A stretch of 64,000 bases of DNA. It comes from Flavobacterium foetidum. GTDB taxonomy: Bacteria > Bacteroidota > Bacteroidia > Flavobacteriales > Flavobacteriaceae. Positions 10,663 through 20,250 of the stretch are shown piece by piece. The notes below the pieces were generated by a model, which was given only the letters and a program-made list of their open reading frames with translations, made no database searches and was not told where the DNA came from. The position numbers were made by a program, and so were the translations under genes. The stretch lies in contig NZ_SJTF01000001.1 of NCBI RefSeq assembly GCF_004634245.1, positions 248,001 through 312,000 on the forward strand, read 5' to 3'. The stretch's first letter is position 1; every line of letters starts with the position of its first letter.

Positions 10663-10932
10663 TTAGTTTTTTTCAATACAGTCATTGCTGTCAGTTACTT
10701 TATATTATTATTTGCTGTGTGGGTTAATCCTCTTAGGTGGTAATACTCATCTTGTTCTTTTTTTGGTTCTGGATTGGTCTGTTTACATCATCAACATAAA
10801 ACACATAATCTCCAGTGCCGCCTTGTATATGAAATTGTAGTTTCAGTCGCTGAATCTAAAAATAATATCATATGTCTACCCAAATGGATGCGAGACAAAA
10901 ACTAATAAAAACACTAAATACAATTTTTTCAT
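10663..10932 (-). pseudogene. Remnant of a third paralogue of the ~470-residue secreted protein
   Basis: The ATG at 10932 opens MKKLYLVFLLVFVSHPFG, a signal peptide nearly identical in style to the neighbour's, and then hits a stop. In shifted frames the next bases read GGTGDYVFYVDDVNRPIQ, then DEYYHLRGLTHTANNNIK, then VTDSNDCIEKN followed by TAA. These correspond piece by piece to the last ~55 residues of the gene at 9238-10653 (GGTGTYRFYVDN, DGFYHIRNLNPTAENIIK, VTDNKDCIEKNI). About 400 central codons are missing and at least two frameshifts separate the surviving pieces. It starts 2 bp past the stop of the upstream paralogue, so it was once part of the same operon. Confidence 0.85.
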
Positions 10933-10934
10933 AG

Positions 10935-12347
10935 TTAAATATTTTTTTCGACACAGCCGTTTCCATCTGTAACTAAAATAGTATGAGCGATTGTCGCAGT
11001 TGTCGGTAATTCAATTTGCTGAAAACCAGAACGTGTTTCAACTGCTTTTCCATTTACAATGGATGTTGTAACTGTTGTTGTATTGGTAAATCGAGTTTTT
11101 GTCTGGCCTCCATCCAAAGAATAATAATAGTATTCTCCAGAACCTCCATGAGCAGTTATTTTAACGATGCCAGAACCATTATGACATTGAGGATTAGATG
11201 CTTCTAATTCGAAAGTTAAGGGAGCAGGATCCTTAAACGTAAAATTCTCAGAAGCCGGCGAATCTACAATTGCCATGTTTTTGTCGTTTTTGAACGCTTG
11301 ATATTCTACTTTGTAAATGGCATTATTTTCTAAACCAGTTAGATTTGATATGGTGTAAGTAAAAGTATTTGGTGTACTTTCTTGAAAACTTGTTATTAAT
11401 CCATTGTTTGGATTTCCTTCTCCATAAGAAGGATAGGGTACAAAAATGTTCTGAGGTAGCCCAGTTACAGGATCTATACCTACATCTACTCTTTTTATTT
11501 GAAAATAGCGTAATTGCTCCCCAGACGTTAAGTTCCTGTTGAAAGTTAAGACAACATTTGGTATCTCACCTCCACTGCATAAAGGAGCAGTGTAAGCTAT
11601 GTTTGTTACTTCTGGCGAACAATGTTCATAATCTATGCTGATAGGTTGATTGTCATTAAACTCAGTTGTATTACTATATTTTGCACCAATTTTTATTAAT
11701 ATATTACCTTTATTTAAAGCTGGATTTCTTTCCAAATCTCTTTCTATAAGTTTTTCAATTTTAAATTGCGTATTAAGTCCACTAAATTCTACATTAGGAT
11801 TGCTCCAGGTTTGTCCTCCATCTAAGCTGTAATACCAATAGTACTCCGCATTTGCAGGGTAATCATTTTGAGGTGATGAAGAATAACCAGCTGGTGAAGC
11901 AGTTAGCGTTACTTCATCTCCAAAACATATATTTGTAGCAGAGGTTTGAATCTGCATATGTGGTTTTCCTGATTTTATCGTAATATATCCCGACACAGGA
12001 CTATTGTTATAAGCTTCTTTTGCTACAAATCCAGCTTCACCGCCTGCGTATACAACATCTTCTAATGTGTAATTGTCAAATTCAGCATATTGAACACCTC
12101 CTTGTCCATAATTAGGCAAAATATAAAATCGATATTCACTTGCTACAGGTATTTCAAAAGTTTCTTCTATAGTACTTCCAGTAAATTCACTCTGTATTTC
12201 CGTACGATACTCTCCGTTATTTTTTACTTCAAGCCACCACCTAAAATTACCAAGGTAAGATTCAGATTTGATTGTTATGGTGTAGTACTTTTGAGCAAAA
12301 GAGCCAGTACTGCAAATGAATAATAATAAAAATAGGAGTTTCTTCAT
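10935..12347 (-). CDS. Secreted protein ending in one SprB-type module (paralogue 2)
   Basis: This 470-residue protein has a signal peptide (MKKLLFLLLFICSTGSFAQ). It shares the layout of the 471-residue protein downstream. There is a beta-rich N-terminal half, a YYWYYSLDGGQTWSNP segment, a region with ENNAIYKVEYQAF matching the paralogue's ENRYYVIEYQSS, and a final SprB-like module (NPQCHNGSGIVKITAHGGSGEYYYYSLDGG...VTDGNGC). It stops five residues after that cysteine (VEKNI). Its ATG is 3 bp below the stop of the fibronectin-III gene, so the two are almost certainly co-transcribed. There is no sorting domain. The shared terminal motif C[IV]EKNI in both paralogues and the remnant suggests a conserved C-terminal end, not a random truncation. 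Function unknown. Confidence 0.8.
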   Translation of the reverse strand: MKKLLFLLLFICSTGSFAQKYYTITIKSESYLGNFRWWLEVKNNGEYRTEIQSEFTGSTIEETFEIPVASEYRFYILPNYGQGGVQYAEFDNYTLEDVVYAGGEAGFVAKEAYNNSPVSGYITIKSGKPHMQIQTSATNICFGDEVTLTASPAGYSSSPQNDYPANAEYYWYYSLDGGQTWSNPNVEFSGLNTQFKIEKLIERDLERNPALNKGNILIKIGAKYSNTTEFNDNQPISIDYEHCSPEVTNIAYTAPLCSGGEIPNVVLTFNRNLTSGEQLRYFQIKRVDVGIDPVTGLPQNIFVPYPSYGEGNPNNGLITSFQESTPNTFTYTISNLTGLENNAIYKVEYQAFKNDKNMAIVDSPASENFTFKDPAPLTFELEASNPQCHNGSGIVKITAHGGSGEYYYYSLDGGQTKTRFTNTTTVTTSIVNGKAVETRSGFQQIELPTTATIAHTILVTDGNGCVEKNI

Positions 12348-12350
12348 ATC

Positions 12351-14426
12351 TTAAAATTTTACCGTGTAAAAATCCATTTTAGACATTCTGCCATCTTTAG
12401 CTACTGCTCTAATACCGTATTTGTAATTAGTATTTACAGTAATTGTAGGGTCAGATAGACGTTTTGTTTTTCCTGCAACGATTTGAATTAACTGTAAAGC
12501 ATCTTTATCTGAAGATTTATAGATTTCAAAGCTTTCTACCTCATTGGAATAATCCCAAGACAAATCAATTGTATTAATTGTTTTGTTTACTTGTGCAAAA
12601 AATCCTTTAACAGGGGGAAGCAGGGAGTATTTAGGAATAAATAAATTTAGAAATGGCGAAGGAATCGAAACCAAATTGCTTTCATCTTTTGCATATATAG
12701 CATAGGAGTAAGAGTTACCTTCTATAGCATTCTTATCCTGATATTTTTCTTCTTTATTTTTAGTTTCCAAAACTAAAGCCCAATCCTGCTGGTCATTTTC
12801 TCTTCGGTATAATTGATGTACAGCGACGTCATCACTTGAACTATTGGCCCATTCAAGAAAAACGGATCCATCTTTTATTTCATATTTTGTAAATACAGGT
12901 GAAGCAGGAGGAATTAAATCTGGCTTTTTTAATATCAACGGTTCTGAAAAAACAGACATATTATAGCGATAATCGACAGCAATAATCTTGTAATAAACTT
13001 TACTATTCAATGTTTTTATAACAACTTTATCCTCAAAAGTGTTTGACTCACTTGGACTTACAGTCAATTGGCTGTATTCTTCATCAGCATTGTAGGCTTT
13101 ATAAATTCTGTAACCCAACATATCTTTTTCTCTGTTAGGTGTCCATGTTAGCTTAACAACTCCCAAGCTGTCTATTGTCCCTTTCAAACCAATAGGTTTA
13201 GCAGGAGGAATAGAATCTACAGGCTGTACCAGCATTGGAAAAGAGGTTCTGCTGTTTCCATTTTTTCCTACAGCAGTAAGCGTAAAATAATTGCTAGGTA
13301 ATAATTTATTGTAAACAACATTTCTAGATTTAGGCGAAATATTTTTTACGACGGTGGTATATTTTCCGCCATCCTCATCAGAACGATTAAGTTCGAATCC
13401 AGTAATTTCATTATTTCCCTCTTCAGGAAATTCCCAAATTAAGTTTACGGTTGTATCATCTTTAAATTCTTTTACTGTAAGATGAGGTACATATTTTAGT
13501 AACTCTTTACCTTTTCCCGAAACAATATCTGAGTAAGGCCCAAGTTCTCCAAAAGATGAAATACCTTGAATTCTATAACTGTATGCGGTATTATTGGCAA
13601 TAGAATCGATATAAAATATTCTATTATTATTTGAATTTTCCTGACTTAAACTAGTATAAGGCTTGTCAGTAATTCTCTTGAAATTTTGCTTATCTGTTGA
13701 TCGCTCAATATAATAACTGCCATAAGCATGTGCTAAAATTTTGAAATTCCAGCTCAGCATAGCGCTTTTATCTGTAAAATTGGCTGTAAAATCTATTGGT
13801 TTAGGCATTGGTTCATAATCTTTTAAACCAACAAATACACCACTGTATAAAATCTTCATTTCCGTTTCAGGTACATTAGAGCTGACTCTGTAAATGTATT
13901 TTTCATTAGGTTTAACTGTATTATCTTCAATACCTAATCCTGCTTTTTTTGCGATTTGAAAATCTTTATCAGCACTGTACAATGCAAACGTGAATCGTTG
14001 CTGTGTTTCTTCTGATAGATTTACGATTGCCTCCATATTATCCGCTCCAGTAACCGCAAAGTCTTCACCATAAAGGGCTTGTGCCACAATAGCCGCATCG
14101 TCATTTGTTTCTATGATTTTTTCCCATGCCTCAATTGGCTCTGGTTTTAGCACTTTTGCCAAAACCACTTTTTCAGGATTTGCAAGGGTCTTTTTGTCTC
14201 TTGTAACTGTAACCCTTTCAATTAAATATCCATATCGGTTTAGCTTTTTCCAAGCAATGGGATCATTAACAGCCCAACGTAATAAAATTTTATCTTTTTG
14301 AACTCTTGCTATAAGTTGTATACCTATTTCTTTATTGTCTTGTACGGTATCTTTTGCCTGTTTATCTTGCGCATTAGATATTCCAATTGCAATAAAGAAG
14401 AAAATAAGTAAAAATTTAAAATTCAT
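12351..14426 (-). CDS. Secreted fibronectin type III repeat protein
   Basis: This is a 691-residue protein with a signal peptide (MNFKFLLIFFFIAIGISNAQ). At least four fibronectin type III-like domains are visible from about residue 210 onward, each with a hydrophobic-x-W strand (AMLSWNFK, VNLIWEFP, VKLTWTPN, VFLEWANS, IDLSWDYS) followed by a Tyr-containing strand near its end (YSYRIQGIS, KVYYKIIAVD, YSYAIYAKD, YKYGIRAVA). The N-terminal ~200 residues carry a further divergent domain (ILLRWAVND). No sorting domain or lipobox is evident. It starts 2 bp after the stop of the 1573-residue gene and ends 3 bp before the next gene, so the three form a tight operon. It probably works outside the inner membrane as a structural partner of the fibre proteins (inference). 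Confidence 0.85.
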   Translation of the reverse strand: MNFKFLLIFFFIAIGISNAQDKQAKDTVQDNKEIGIQLIARVQKDKILLRWAVNDPIAWKKLNRYGYLIERVTVTRDKKTLANPEKVVLAKVLKPEPIEAWEKIIETNDDAAIVAQALYGEDFAVTGADNMEAIVNLSEETQQRFTFALYSADKDFQIAKKAGLGIEDNTVKPNEKYIYRVSSNVPETEMKILYSGVFVGLKDYEPMPKPIDFTANFTDKSAMLSWNFKILAHAYGSYYIERSTDKQNFKRITDKPYTSLSQENSNNNRIFYIDSIANNTAYSYRIQGISSFGELGPYSDIVSGKGKELLKYVPHLTVKEFKDDTTVNLIWEFPEEGNNEITGFELNRSDEDGGKYTTVVKNISPKSRNVVYNKLLPSNYFTLTAVGKNGNSRTSFPMLVQPVDSIPPAKPIGLKGTIDSLGVVKLTWTPNREKDMLGYRIYKAYNADEEYSQLTVSPSESNTFEDKVVIKTLNSKVYYKIIAVDYRYNMSVFSEPLILKKPDLIPPASPVFTKYEIKDGSVFLEWANSSSDDVAVHQLYRRENDQQDWALVLETKNKEEKYQDKNAIEGNSYSYAIYAKDESNLVSIPSPFLNLFIPKYSLLPPVKGFFAQVNKTINTIDLSWDYSNEVESFEIYKSSDKDALQLIQIVAGKTKRLSDPTITVNTNYKYGIRAVAKDGRMSKMDFYTVKF

Positions 14427-14427
14427 A

Positions 14428-17400
14428 TTAATTTGATTTGTTGAATGTAAAAACTGAGCTTGTTCCCGGTTGTCCTCCTGGTAATGTATAAACCAATTTT
14501 ATGTTATAAAGTCCTTTTTTAATGTATGGAAATTCTCCATTAATGATATAATCATATTTAGCAATCATACTCTGATTACCTGTGTTGTAATATTTATTGA
14601 CAATTTTATATCTTAAATCGCGAAAATCATTTTTGTAATAAAAAGGTAAGTTATAGCGATATGGCAAATACTCTTTCAACATAAAACTATTAGGATTGTT
14701 TAAAATGTAATCCTGATACCATACTAATGTTTCAACACCTTTCGTTGGAGGAATTCCTAACAAGGCTGTATTTCTGTCAAATTTCAAATCATTTTCTAAT
14801 GGATATCCTTTATAGATTAATGGATAGATTTCTTCTTTATAATAAGTATCATCTAATACGGCTTCTGTATTTACCAATGGTACATTTAATGTTTTCGCAT
14901 TTCCTATCAATTCGATTTCATCAAATGGTTCAGTCGAATTATTTTGCGATTGAAGTGCATGAACATCCATATAAATAATTTCTACCAATGTTTGTTTAGG
15001 TTTTTTAGCTGCCATTTTTTCTTGGAAACTATTGTACTGACTTGTGTTGAAATTATATTGTAACAACTCAACACCATCGCCACCAACAACTGTTTCAGCC
15101 AGTTTATTGTCTTTAACACTCACATCAGCATCTGCTCCTAAATCTTGTTTTGTATAACTTTCGGTTAAATTACCATTGGCATCTGTTTTTGTTTCCAAGG
15201 TCATTAAAGTTAAATTATACGGTTTTGCTGTTTGCAAAACAGGAATATCAATGCTTACTTTTTTAAGAGAACTATCATAGGTTAATGCTGCAGTATCTGT
15301 TTTAGTTCCCGTTTTGTAAAATGCTTTTTGAGACTGTCCAGGTTTTAATTCGAACAAATAAGTTTGTCCTTGTTTTAAAACTACATAAGCCTTCTTGCTT
15401 TCATTTTGGTAAACATATTTCTGATCAAAAACAGGGTAGCAATAAGCAATATTACTCACAGGAATATTGTTTGGAGCTGCTCCGGTAGAGAAATTTCTAG
15501 TTTCTGTTTCCATAGCAATTTGCCCTTGATCGGTTATGGTTTTCCATGTGCCATTTGTATATTCCTGAAAACTTACTTTTACGGTTAAGACCAAATCTGA
15601 ATGTTGTGGCAAAACTTCAACAGAGTTAAAACTAGCCAAATCGCCTCTTTCATTCCAGCTTACACTTCCTGCTACTGGAACACCATCTTTTTTAATAGTA
15701 TATTCTTCTAGCTTTAAGCGATATGTTTTTGTGCCCTGATCATCTTCAATCTTAAAGTTTTTGTCAACAGGCATATTAAAGCCAACTTGCGGAACGGTAA
15801 ATACATCTACATCTTTGGTTCCTTCTGAAGGTTTAATATCAGCAATTGATTTTAAGCCCTCTAAAGGGTTAGCATTTATAAATTCACATTGTTTTCCAAA
15901 TTCGACTTTAAATCTAAAACTTCCTCGCACTAAGCCACCGAGCAAATCAAACGAACCGGCCATATAACCCCGAATCCAGAGAGGGTTTGGTAATTTGGCT
16001 TGCAGTAAGACGGCACCTCCTCCTTTTATAATGGATATTTTCTTCTTTACAAAGAACAATTTTACGTTGATTCCAAGTTCACCCTGCATGTAAGCATAAG
16101 ATTGACCATTGGCATACCATCCGTTAAGACCAATTTGTCCCGATCCTTTACAGGCCGCTTCGCCATAATCTTTTACCATAATGTCAAAACCAAATCCGCA
16201 ATCGAAACTAGCGTAAAACATCAAGAAGCTTATATTTCCTGTGCTTAAGCTAAAATCAGATCCAAACGCAAAACCTTTACCATTTCCAATACTATTTTCG
16301 TCTCGCATATAGTCAAGTGTAGCAACATCTACGCCTAATAATTTGGCAACAATTGGAGGAGGAGGAGGGCTGGCAGGAATATCATCACCAAGCATAAAGT
16401 AGCCTCCAGCTTCTACAGCGAGCGAGCCAATTGCAAGTTTTATTCCTAATCGATCTGTAGGTGTACCCATACGAATGTACCATTTGTCTGGAGCAAAGTG
16501 TAAAACTGCCCATCCAGCTCTGTTTCCAGAAGCTCGTCCTTTAATAAAACCTCCTGGAGTATCTATATATAAATCAAAAGATCCATGAAGAGTTTTAAGT
16601 CTAAAGTCATATTCTATCGCAGCAAAGGCATTGATTCCCATAGAAGTTTGTACTTCATTAGGATAAAAATCCTGAGCAGCTTTCGATAAATTGGATGTTT
16701 TTAGAGCTTCAACAGCGACTTTTGAAAGTAAAGCTTCACTTTCTGTAACAGCTTTTAAAGCACTTGTTAATTCTTCGGGAATAGGTATTTTAAATGGCTG
16801 CATTACGTGACCTTCTCCATAGATACTGATCCTGTTTATACCACCGTGCGTATTAAATGCAATTTCAAAACCACAGCCTCCCCAAAAAGCATCGGCAGTT
16901 GCAGTTCCTGCAAATTTGATCATGGCTTTTACACCAAGACCAGAATCGGCGTCGGGTACATAATTAGATCCAGAGGCAACAAATCTATTACTGAACCCAT
17001 CTTTTTTCATTTTATAATATGCACCACCACCAAAACCTTTGAAAGTTATGGCTCCAGCAGGAATATTAAGATTGTCAACCATGGCATCAACATACCAGTA
17101 TCTAAAAGTGGTTGAGCCAAAAATAGCATTAGCTTCTACTTTTATGCCCCCTGTAAAGTCGGCACCAAGCATTCCCTTAAAACCATTTCCGTAAATAGGG
17201 TCATTGTCCAAAATAGTAATGCTCCCTTTAAACTTAACACCACCAAGATCGGCAGCAAGTGAGATGGTTTCAAATTTGAGGTGGTCGTATTTCCACTTTT
17301 GAATCCCTTCTTCTTTGCCAAATTTCCCAACGACATAAAATTTAGTCTGGCCGTTAAACTGATTTTCCATCAAATTAACAGCAATGTCAACTTTTAAGCT

Positions 17401-19149
17401 GGCACTTTCATCAGTTGAGACTAAAGCAATTTCATTAATGGTTACAGGGAAGTTGCTTACAGTAGAACCATCATTTTGCACATTTTTATATCCAAAATAA
17501 TCTGCGCTAATATAGGGAGAAACGGTCTGCAACATTAAGTTTTGAAAGATCAGTCCTTTAAAAGATACTGTTTCTTTCTTTTCGCCAGTAGCAGAGGTTG
17601 CTGTAGAGGTTGTTTTTTCTAAGGCAATTGCTTCTTGAGCCGTAATAGGTTTACTACTTGCTTTTAGTGATAGTGTACCGTAGAGAACTGCTTTAGGTAA
17701 AAATTTGCCTTCCTTTACCTTTATTTCTACATAGGAGTTTTTTTCTATAACTGCTGTTCCTTTAAATGCTTGGAAACAGAGACCATTGGAAACAGACGCA
17801 TTTAATAGATATTCATCATTTAAAGGGTCTATTATTGCTTTATAAGCGAGTTCCGATCTTGTATTACCTGCACATTTGGATCCTTGGCTGGAAACAGGTA
17901 AAAGGATGTCACCGCCAAATCCAGCTGCTACTAATGAATTAGCTCTTAGCGTCAAGCTGATATCATTAACAGAAATCTGCCATCCAGACGCATTTCCTTC
18001 GTCAAGACTTAAAATATTACTTGCGGTAAAGGTACCAGAAACTCCTACTCGGTCTATTAATAAGTTACTGGCTTCAAATGTCAGTCTTTTATCACTTCCT
18101 TTCTTCTTAAACTCTTCAGGGAGAACTACTTTTAGGGATTTAACGAATAAACCTCTCCATAAATTTTCGTTTCCAGGAACGAGATAATCTTTTTCATAAT
18201 CTTTAGGCCAGACTATTGAGGTAGAGTTTCTAATATCACTAAAGTCTAATACAGCAGTATTTAGCTCAAAACATAAACTTTTTTTAGAGGATGCTAATTT
18301 AAATTTAGGAAGAGAAAGTTCTACTAAAATATCATTCCAGTTGGTAACTACAGTTTTAAAACTTGCGGTTACTCTTTTAGGACTGGGAATTATATTATAT
18401 TGATCGTCTACAGGTTCAAGTACAGTTCTTGAAAATTCATAATCAGCCGTAATACCAAGTTCTTTGAAACCATTACAATCAATTGTAACATATGTTTTGT
18501 TTTGGATGTTACCAGTTGTCATATCCATTCCTCCTTTTAAGATAAGGAGAGAGCTTTCTCCAAACATCTTTATCGGAAAATCGCCTAGCAAAACCAAATT
18601 AGTGTCTCCAACTAATCCTCCTTTATGAGATAGCTTGATATTGTTGGCACCGAAGAATAATTCCTTCATTTTGCCGCTAGAATCCCCTTGAGGTATAATA
18701 ATTCTAACAAAAGCAGTTAATTCAGTATATTTAGGTGTAAACTTCGCACTGCTGATTCCAAGCATATATTGAATACCTCCAATTGTCTTCTTGATACCAA
18801 GAGGAAGCATTGATAATTTTTTCGGTTCAAGAAAATCGGTGACATTACTGTTTTTTTCGATTTCTTCAAAAGTAGCTTTTGCCTTATTTAAATTGTCATT
18901 GGTCTCCTGAGATACGGGATAATTTTTTTGAAGATAACTATCAGTAAATTCACTTTCAGTATTTTGACGGTATTGAAAGGGTTGAGAAGCTAAATTAAGC
19001 GCACTGTTTGAAATAACATTATTTGAAGGAAGAGGTTTCTTCTTATTACTTATTGTATCAAGATAAGTATGAGAAAAACTAGTAAAACTTACAAGAAATA
19101 AAACGATACTTAATACAAAAGAAGTATACTTTGAAGTAATTTTTTTCAA
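14428..19149 (-). CDS. Very large secreted beta-rich protein, first gene of the surface operon
   Basis: This 1573-residue protein starts at a TTG codon (19147-19149). No in-frame ATG upstream gives a better signal peptide than MKKITSKYTSFVLSIVLFLVSFTSFS. The middle is dominated by glycine-rich beta segments (FKGMLGADFTGGIKVEANA, FKGFGGGAYYKMKKDGF, GYMAGSFDLLGGLVRGSF), which recall barrel or beta-solenoid repeats. A five-proline run (DDIPASPPPPPIVAK) lies near residue 930. The last ~350 residues look like an Ig-like module followed by a mixed domain. I recognise no named family and no sorting signal. It is followed by the fibronectin-III gene after 1 bp. Being first in the operon and the largest protein after the adhesin, it is a candidate for an assembly or anchoring component, which is inference. 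Confidence 0.8.
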   Translation of the reverse strand: MKKITSKYTSFVLSIVLFLVSFTSFSHTYLDTISNKKKPLPSNNVISNSALNLASQPFQYRQNTESEFTDSYLQKNYPVSQETNDNLNKAKATFEEIEKNSNVTDFLEPKKLSMLPLGIKKTIGGIQYMLGISSAKFTPKYTELTAFVRIIIPQGDSSGKMKELFFGANNIKLSHKGGLVGDTNLVLLGDFPIKMFGESSLLILKGGMDMTTGNIQNKTYVTIDCNGFKELGITADYEFSRTVLEPVDDQYNIIPSPKRVTASFKTVVTNWNDILVELSLPKFKLASSKKSLCFELNTAVLDFSDIRNSTSIVWPKDYEKDYLVPGNENLWRGLFVKSLKVVLPEEFKKKGSDKRLTFEASNLLIDRVGVSGTFTASNILSLDEGNASGWQISVNDISLTLRANSLVAAGFGGDILLPVSSQGSKCAGNTRSELAYKAIIDPLNDEYLLNASVSNGLCFQAFKGTAVIEKNSYVEIKVKEGKFLPKAVLYGTLSLKASSKPITAQEAIALEKTTSTATSATGEKKETVSFKGLIFQNLMLQTVSPYISADYFGYKNVQNDGSTVSNFPVTINEIALVSTDESASLKVDIAVNLMENQFNGQTKFYVVGKFGKEEGIQKWKYDHLKFETISLAADLGGVKFKGSITILDNDPIYGNGFKGMLGADFTGGIKVEANAIFGSTTFRYWYVDAMVDNLNIPAGAITFKGFGGGAYYKMKKDGFSNRFVASGSNYVPDADSGLGVKAMIKFAGTATADAFWGGCGFEIAFNTHGGINRISIYGEGHVMQPFKIPIPEELTSALKAVTESEALLSKVAVEALKTSNLSKAAQDFYPNEVQTSMGINAFAAIEYDFRLKTLHGSFDLYIDTPGGFIKGRASGNRAGWAVLHFAPDKWYIRMGTPTDRLGIKLAIGSLAVEAGGYFMLGDDIPASPPPPPIVAKLLGVDVATLDYMRDENSIGNGKGFAFGSDFSLSTGNISFLMFYASFDCGFGFDIMVKDYGEAACKGSGQIGLNGWYANGQSYAYMQGELGINVKLFFVKKKISIIKGGGAVLLQAKLPNPLWIRGYMAGSFDLLGGLVRGSFRFKVEFGKQCEFINANPLEGLKSIADIKPSEGTKDVDVFTVPQVGFNMPVDKNFKIEDDQGTKTYRLKLEEYTIKKDGVPVAGSVSWNERGDLASFNSVEVLPQHSDLVLTVKVSFQEYTNGTWKTITDQGQIAMETETRNFSTGAAPNNIPVSNIAYCYPVFDQKYVYQNESKKAYVVLKQGQTYLFELKPGQSQKAFYKTGTKTDTAALTYDSSLKKVSIDIPVLQTAKPYNLTLMTLETKTDANGNLTESYTKQDLGADADVSVKDNKLAETVVGGDGVELLQYNFNTSQYNSFQEKMAAKKPKQTLVEIIYMDVHALQSQNNSTEPFDEIELIGNAKTLNVPLVNTEAVLDDTYYKEEIYPLIYKGYPLENDLKFDRNTALLGIPPTKGVETLVWYQDYILNNPNSFMLKEYLPYRYNLPFYYKNDFRDLRYKIVNKYYNTGNQSMIAKYDYIINGEFPYIKKGLYNIKLVYTLPGGQPGTSSVFTFNKSN

Positions 19150-19394
19150 TTTATAGTAGGTTTGGTTATGTTTTTGGAGAAAAGGGGATCAGATATAGAT
19201 GTGATTTTTAACAGAAAGTTTTGTTTTTGGATACAAAATGGGAATCTAATTTGTTAAAAATCAAGCTATTTAAAAGAGTAAAGTTTATATCATATTTAAG
19301 ATTTGTGTTAGTTTAAAACGTAATAGACTATTAAAATTTTGCCAAAAATAGAAATTAAATTAAATAAAACCTTACGGGTTTCCACATTTTGAAT
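19150..19394. other. Spacer upstream of the surface operon
   Basis: About 245 bp of AT-rich non-coding DNA lie between the TTG start at 19149 and the yebC terminator. The promoter of the surface operon should be here. I did not find a convincing TAnnTTTG element at a suitable distance and do not call one. Confidence 0.5.
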
Positions 19395-19423
19395 AAAAAA
19401 AGCTCCAGAATTATCTGAAGCTT
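19395..19423 (-). terminator. Intrinsic terminator of yebC
   Basis: On the minus strand, AAGCTTCAGA-TAAT-TCTGGAGCTT forms a ten-pair stem (one G-U) followed directly by a T run. It lies about 28 bp past the yebC stop codon. Confidence 0.8.
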
Positions 19424-19450
19424 AAATATTTTTATTATATTATCTGTATA

Positions 19451-20164
19451 CTATTCTTCTTTCATAGTATGATAAACGTTCATAACGTCATCATCTTCTT
19501 CGATTTTCTCGATTAGTTTTTCGACGTCTGCGATTTGGGCTTCGGTCAATTCTTTAGTGATTTGCGGAATACGTTCAAAACCAGAAGATAAAATTTCAAG
19601 ACCTCTGTTTTCCAATTCTTTCTGTAAAGCACCAAAACTTCCAAAAGGAGCGTAAATTAAGATTCCGTCTTCGTCTTCAAAAACCTCTTCAGCTCCAAAA
19701 TCAATTAATTCTAACTCTAATTCTTCAGCATCGATACCCTCTTTTGCAATTCTGAAGTTACAAGTGTGGTCAAACATAAACTCAACAGAACCCTGAGTTC
19801 CCATTGTACCGTTGCATTTGTTGAAATAACTGCGGATGTTGGCAACCGTTCTATTGTTATTGTCAGAAGCAGTTTCAATCAAAATTGCAATTCCGTGAGG
19901 AGCGTATCCTTCAAAAAGAATCTCTTTATAGTTTGCAGTATCTTTGTTGCTAGCATTTTTAATCGCGCGCTCCACATTGTCTTTTGGCATGTTGGCAGCT
20001 TTCGCATTTTGTATAACAGCTCGTAATCTAGAATTTGCGTCAGGGTTCGGACCGCCTTCTTTTACAGCCATTACGATATCTTTACCAATTCTGGTAAAAG
20101 TTTTGGCCATTGCTGACCAGCGTTTCATTTTTCTTCCTTTTCTAAATTCGAATGCTCTTCCCAT
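19451..20164 (-). CDS. yebC: YebC/PmpR family protein
   Basis: The 237-residue product opens with MGRAFEFRKGRKMKRW and continues TFTRIGKDIVMAVKEGGPNP, the Bacteroidota form of the YebC/PmpR N terminus. It contains the family hallmarks NMPKDNVERAIKNA, ILFEGYAPHGIAILIE and TDNNRT-like (SDNNRTVANIRSYFNK). Length is normal. The family was long described as transcriptional regulators. More recent work, as I recall it, places some members on the ribosome, helping synthesis through proline runs. Cytoplasmic. The gene stands alone, with its own promoter and terminator. Confidence 0.95.
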   Translation of the reverse strand: MGRAFEFRKGRKMKRWSAMAKTFTRIGKDIVMAVKEGGPNPDANSRLRAVIQNAKAANMPKDNVERAIKNASNKDTANYKEILFEGYAPHGIAILIETASDNNNRTVANIRSYFNKCNGTMGTQGSVEFMFDHTCNFRIAKEGIDAEELELELIDFGAEEVFEDEDGILIYAPFGSFGALQKELENRGLEILSSGFERIPQITKELTEAQIADVEKLIEKIEEDDDVMNVYHTMKEE

Positions 20165-20187
20165 TTCTAATTTTTAGTTTTGTGATG

Positions 20188-20216
20188 CAAAAATACAGTT
20201 ATTCCTTATTTTCCAA
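20188..20216 (-). promoter_or_regulatory. Bacteroidota-type promoter of yebC
   Basis: On the minus strand TTG, 18 bases, then TATTTTTG gives an exact match to TTG-N(17-20)-TAnnTTTG. The element ends about 24 bp before the yebC ATG at 20164. Confidence 0.75.
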
Positions 20217-20250
20217 AAACAAAATTGCTCTTTTTTTGTTTCATATTTAA

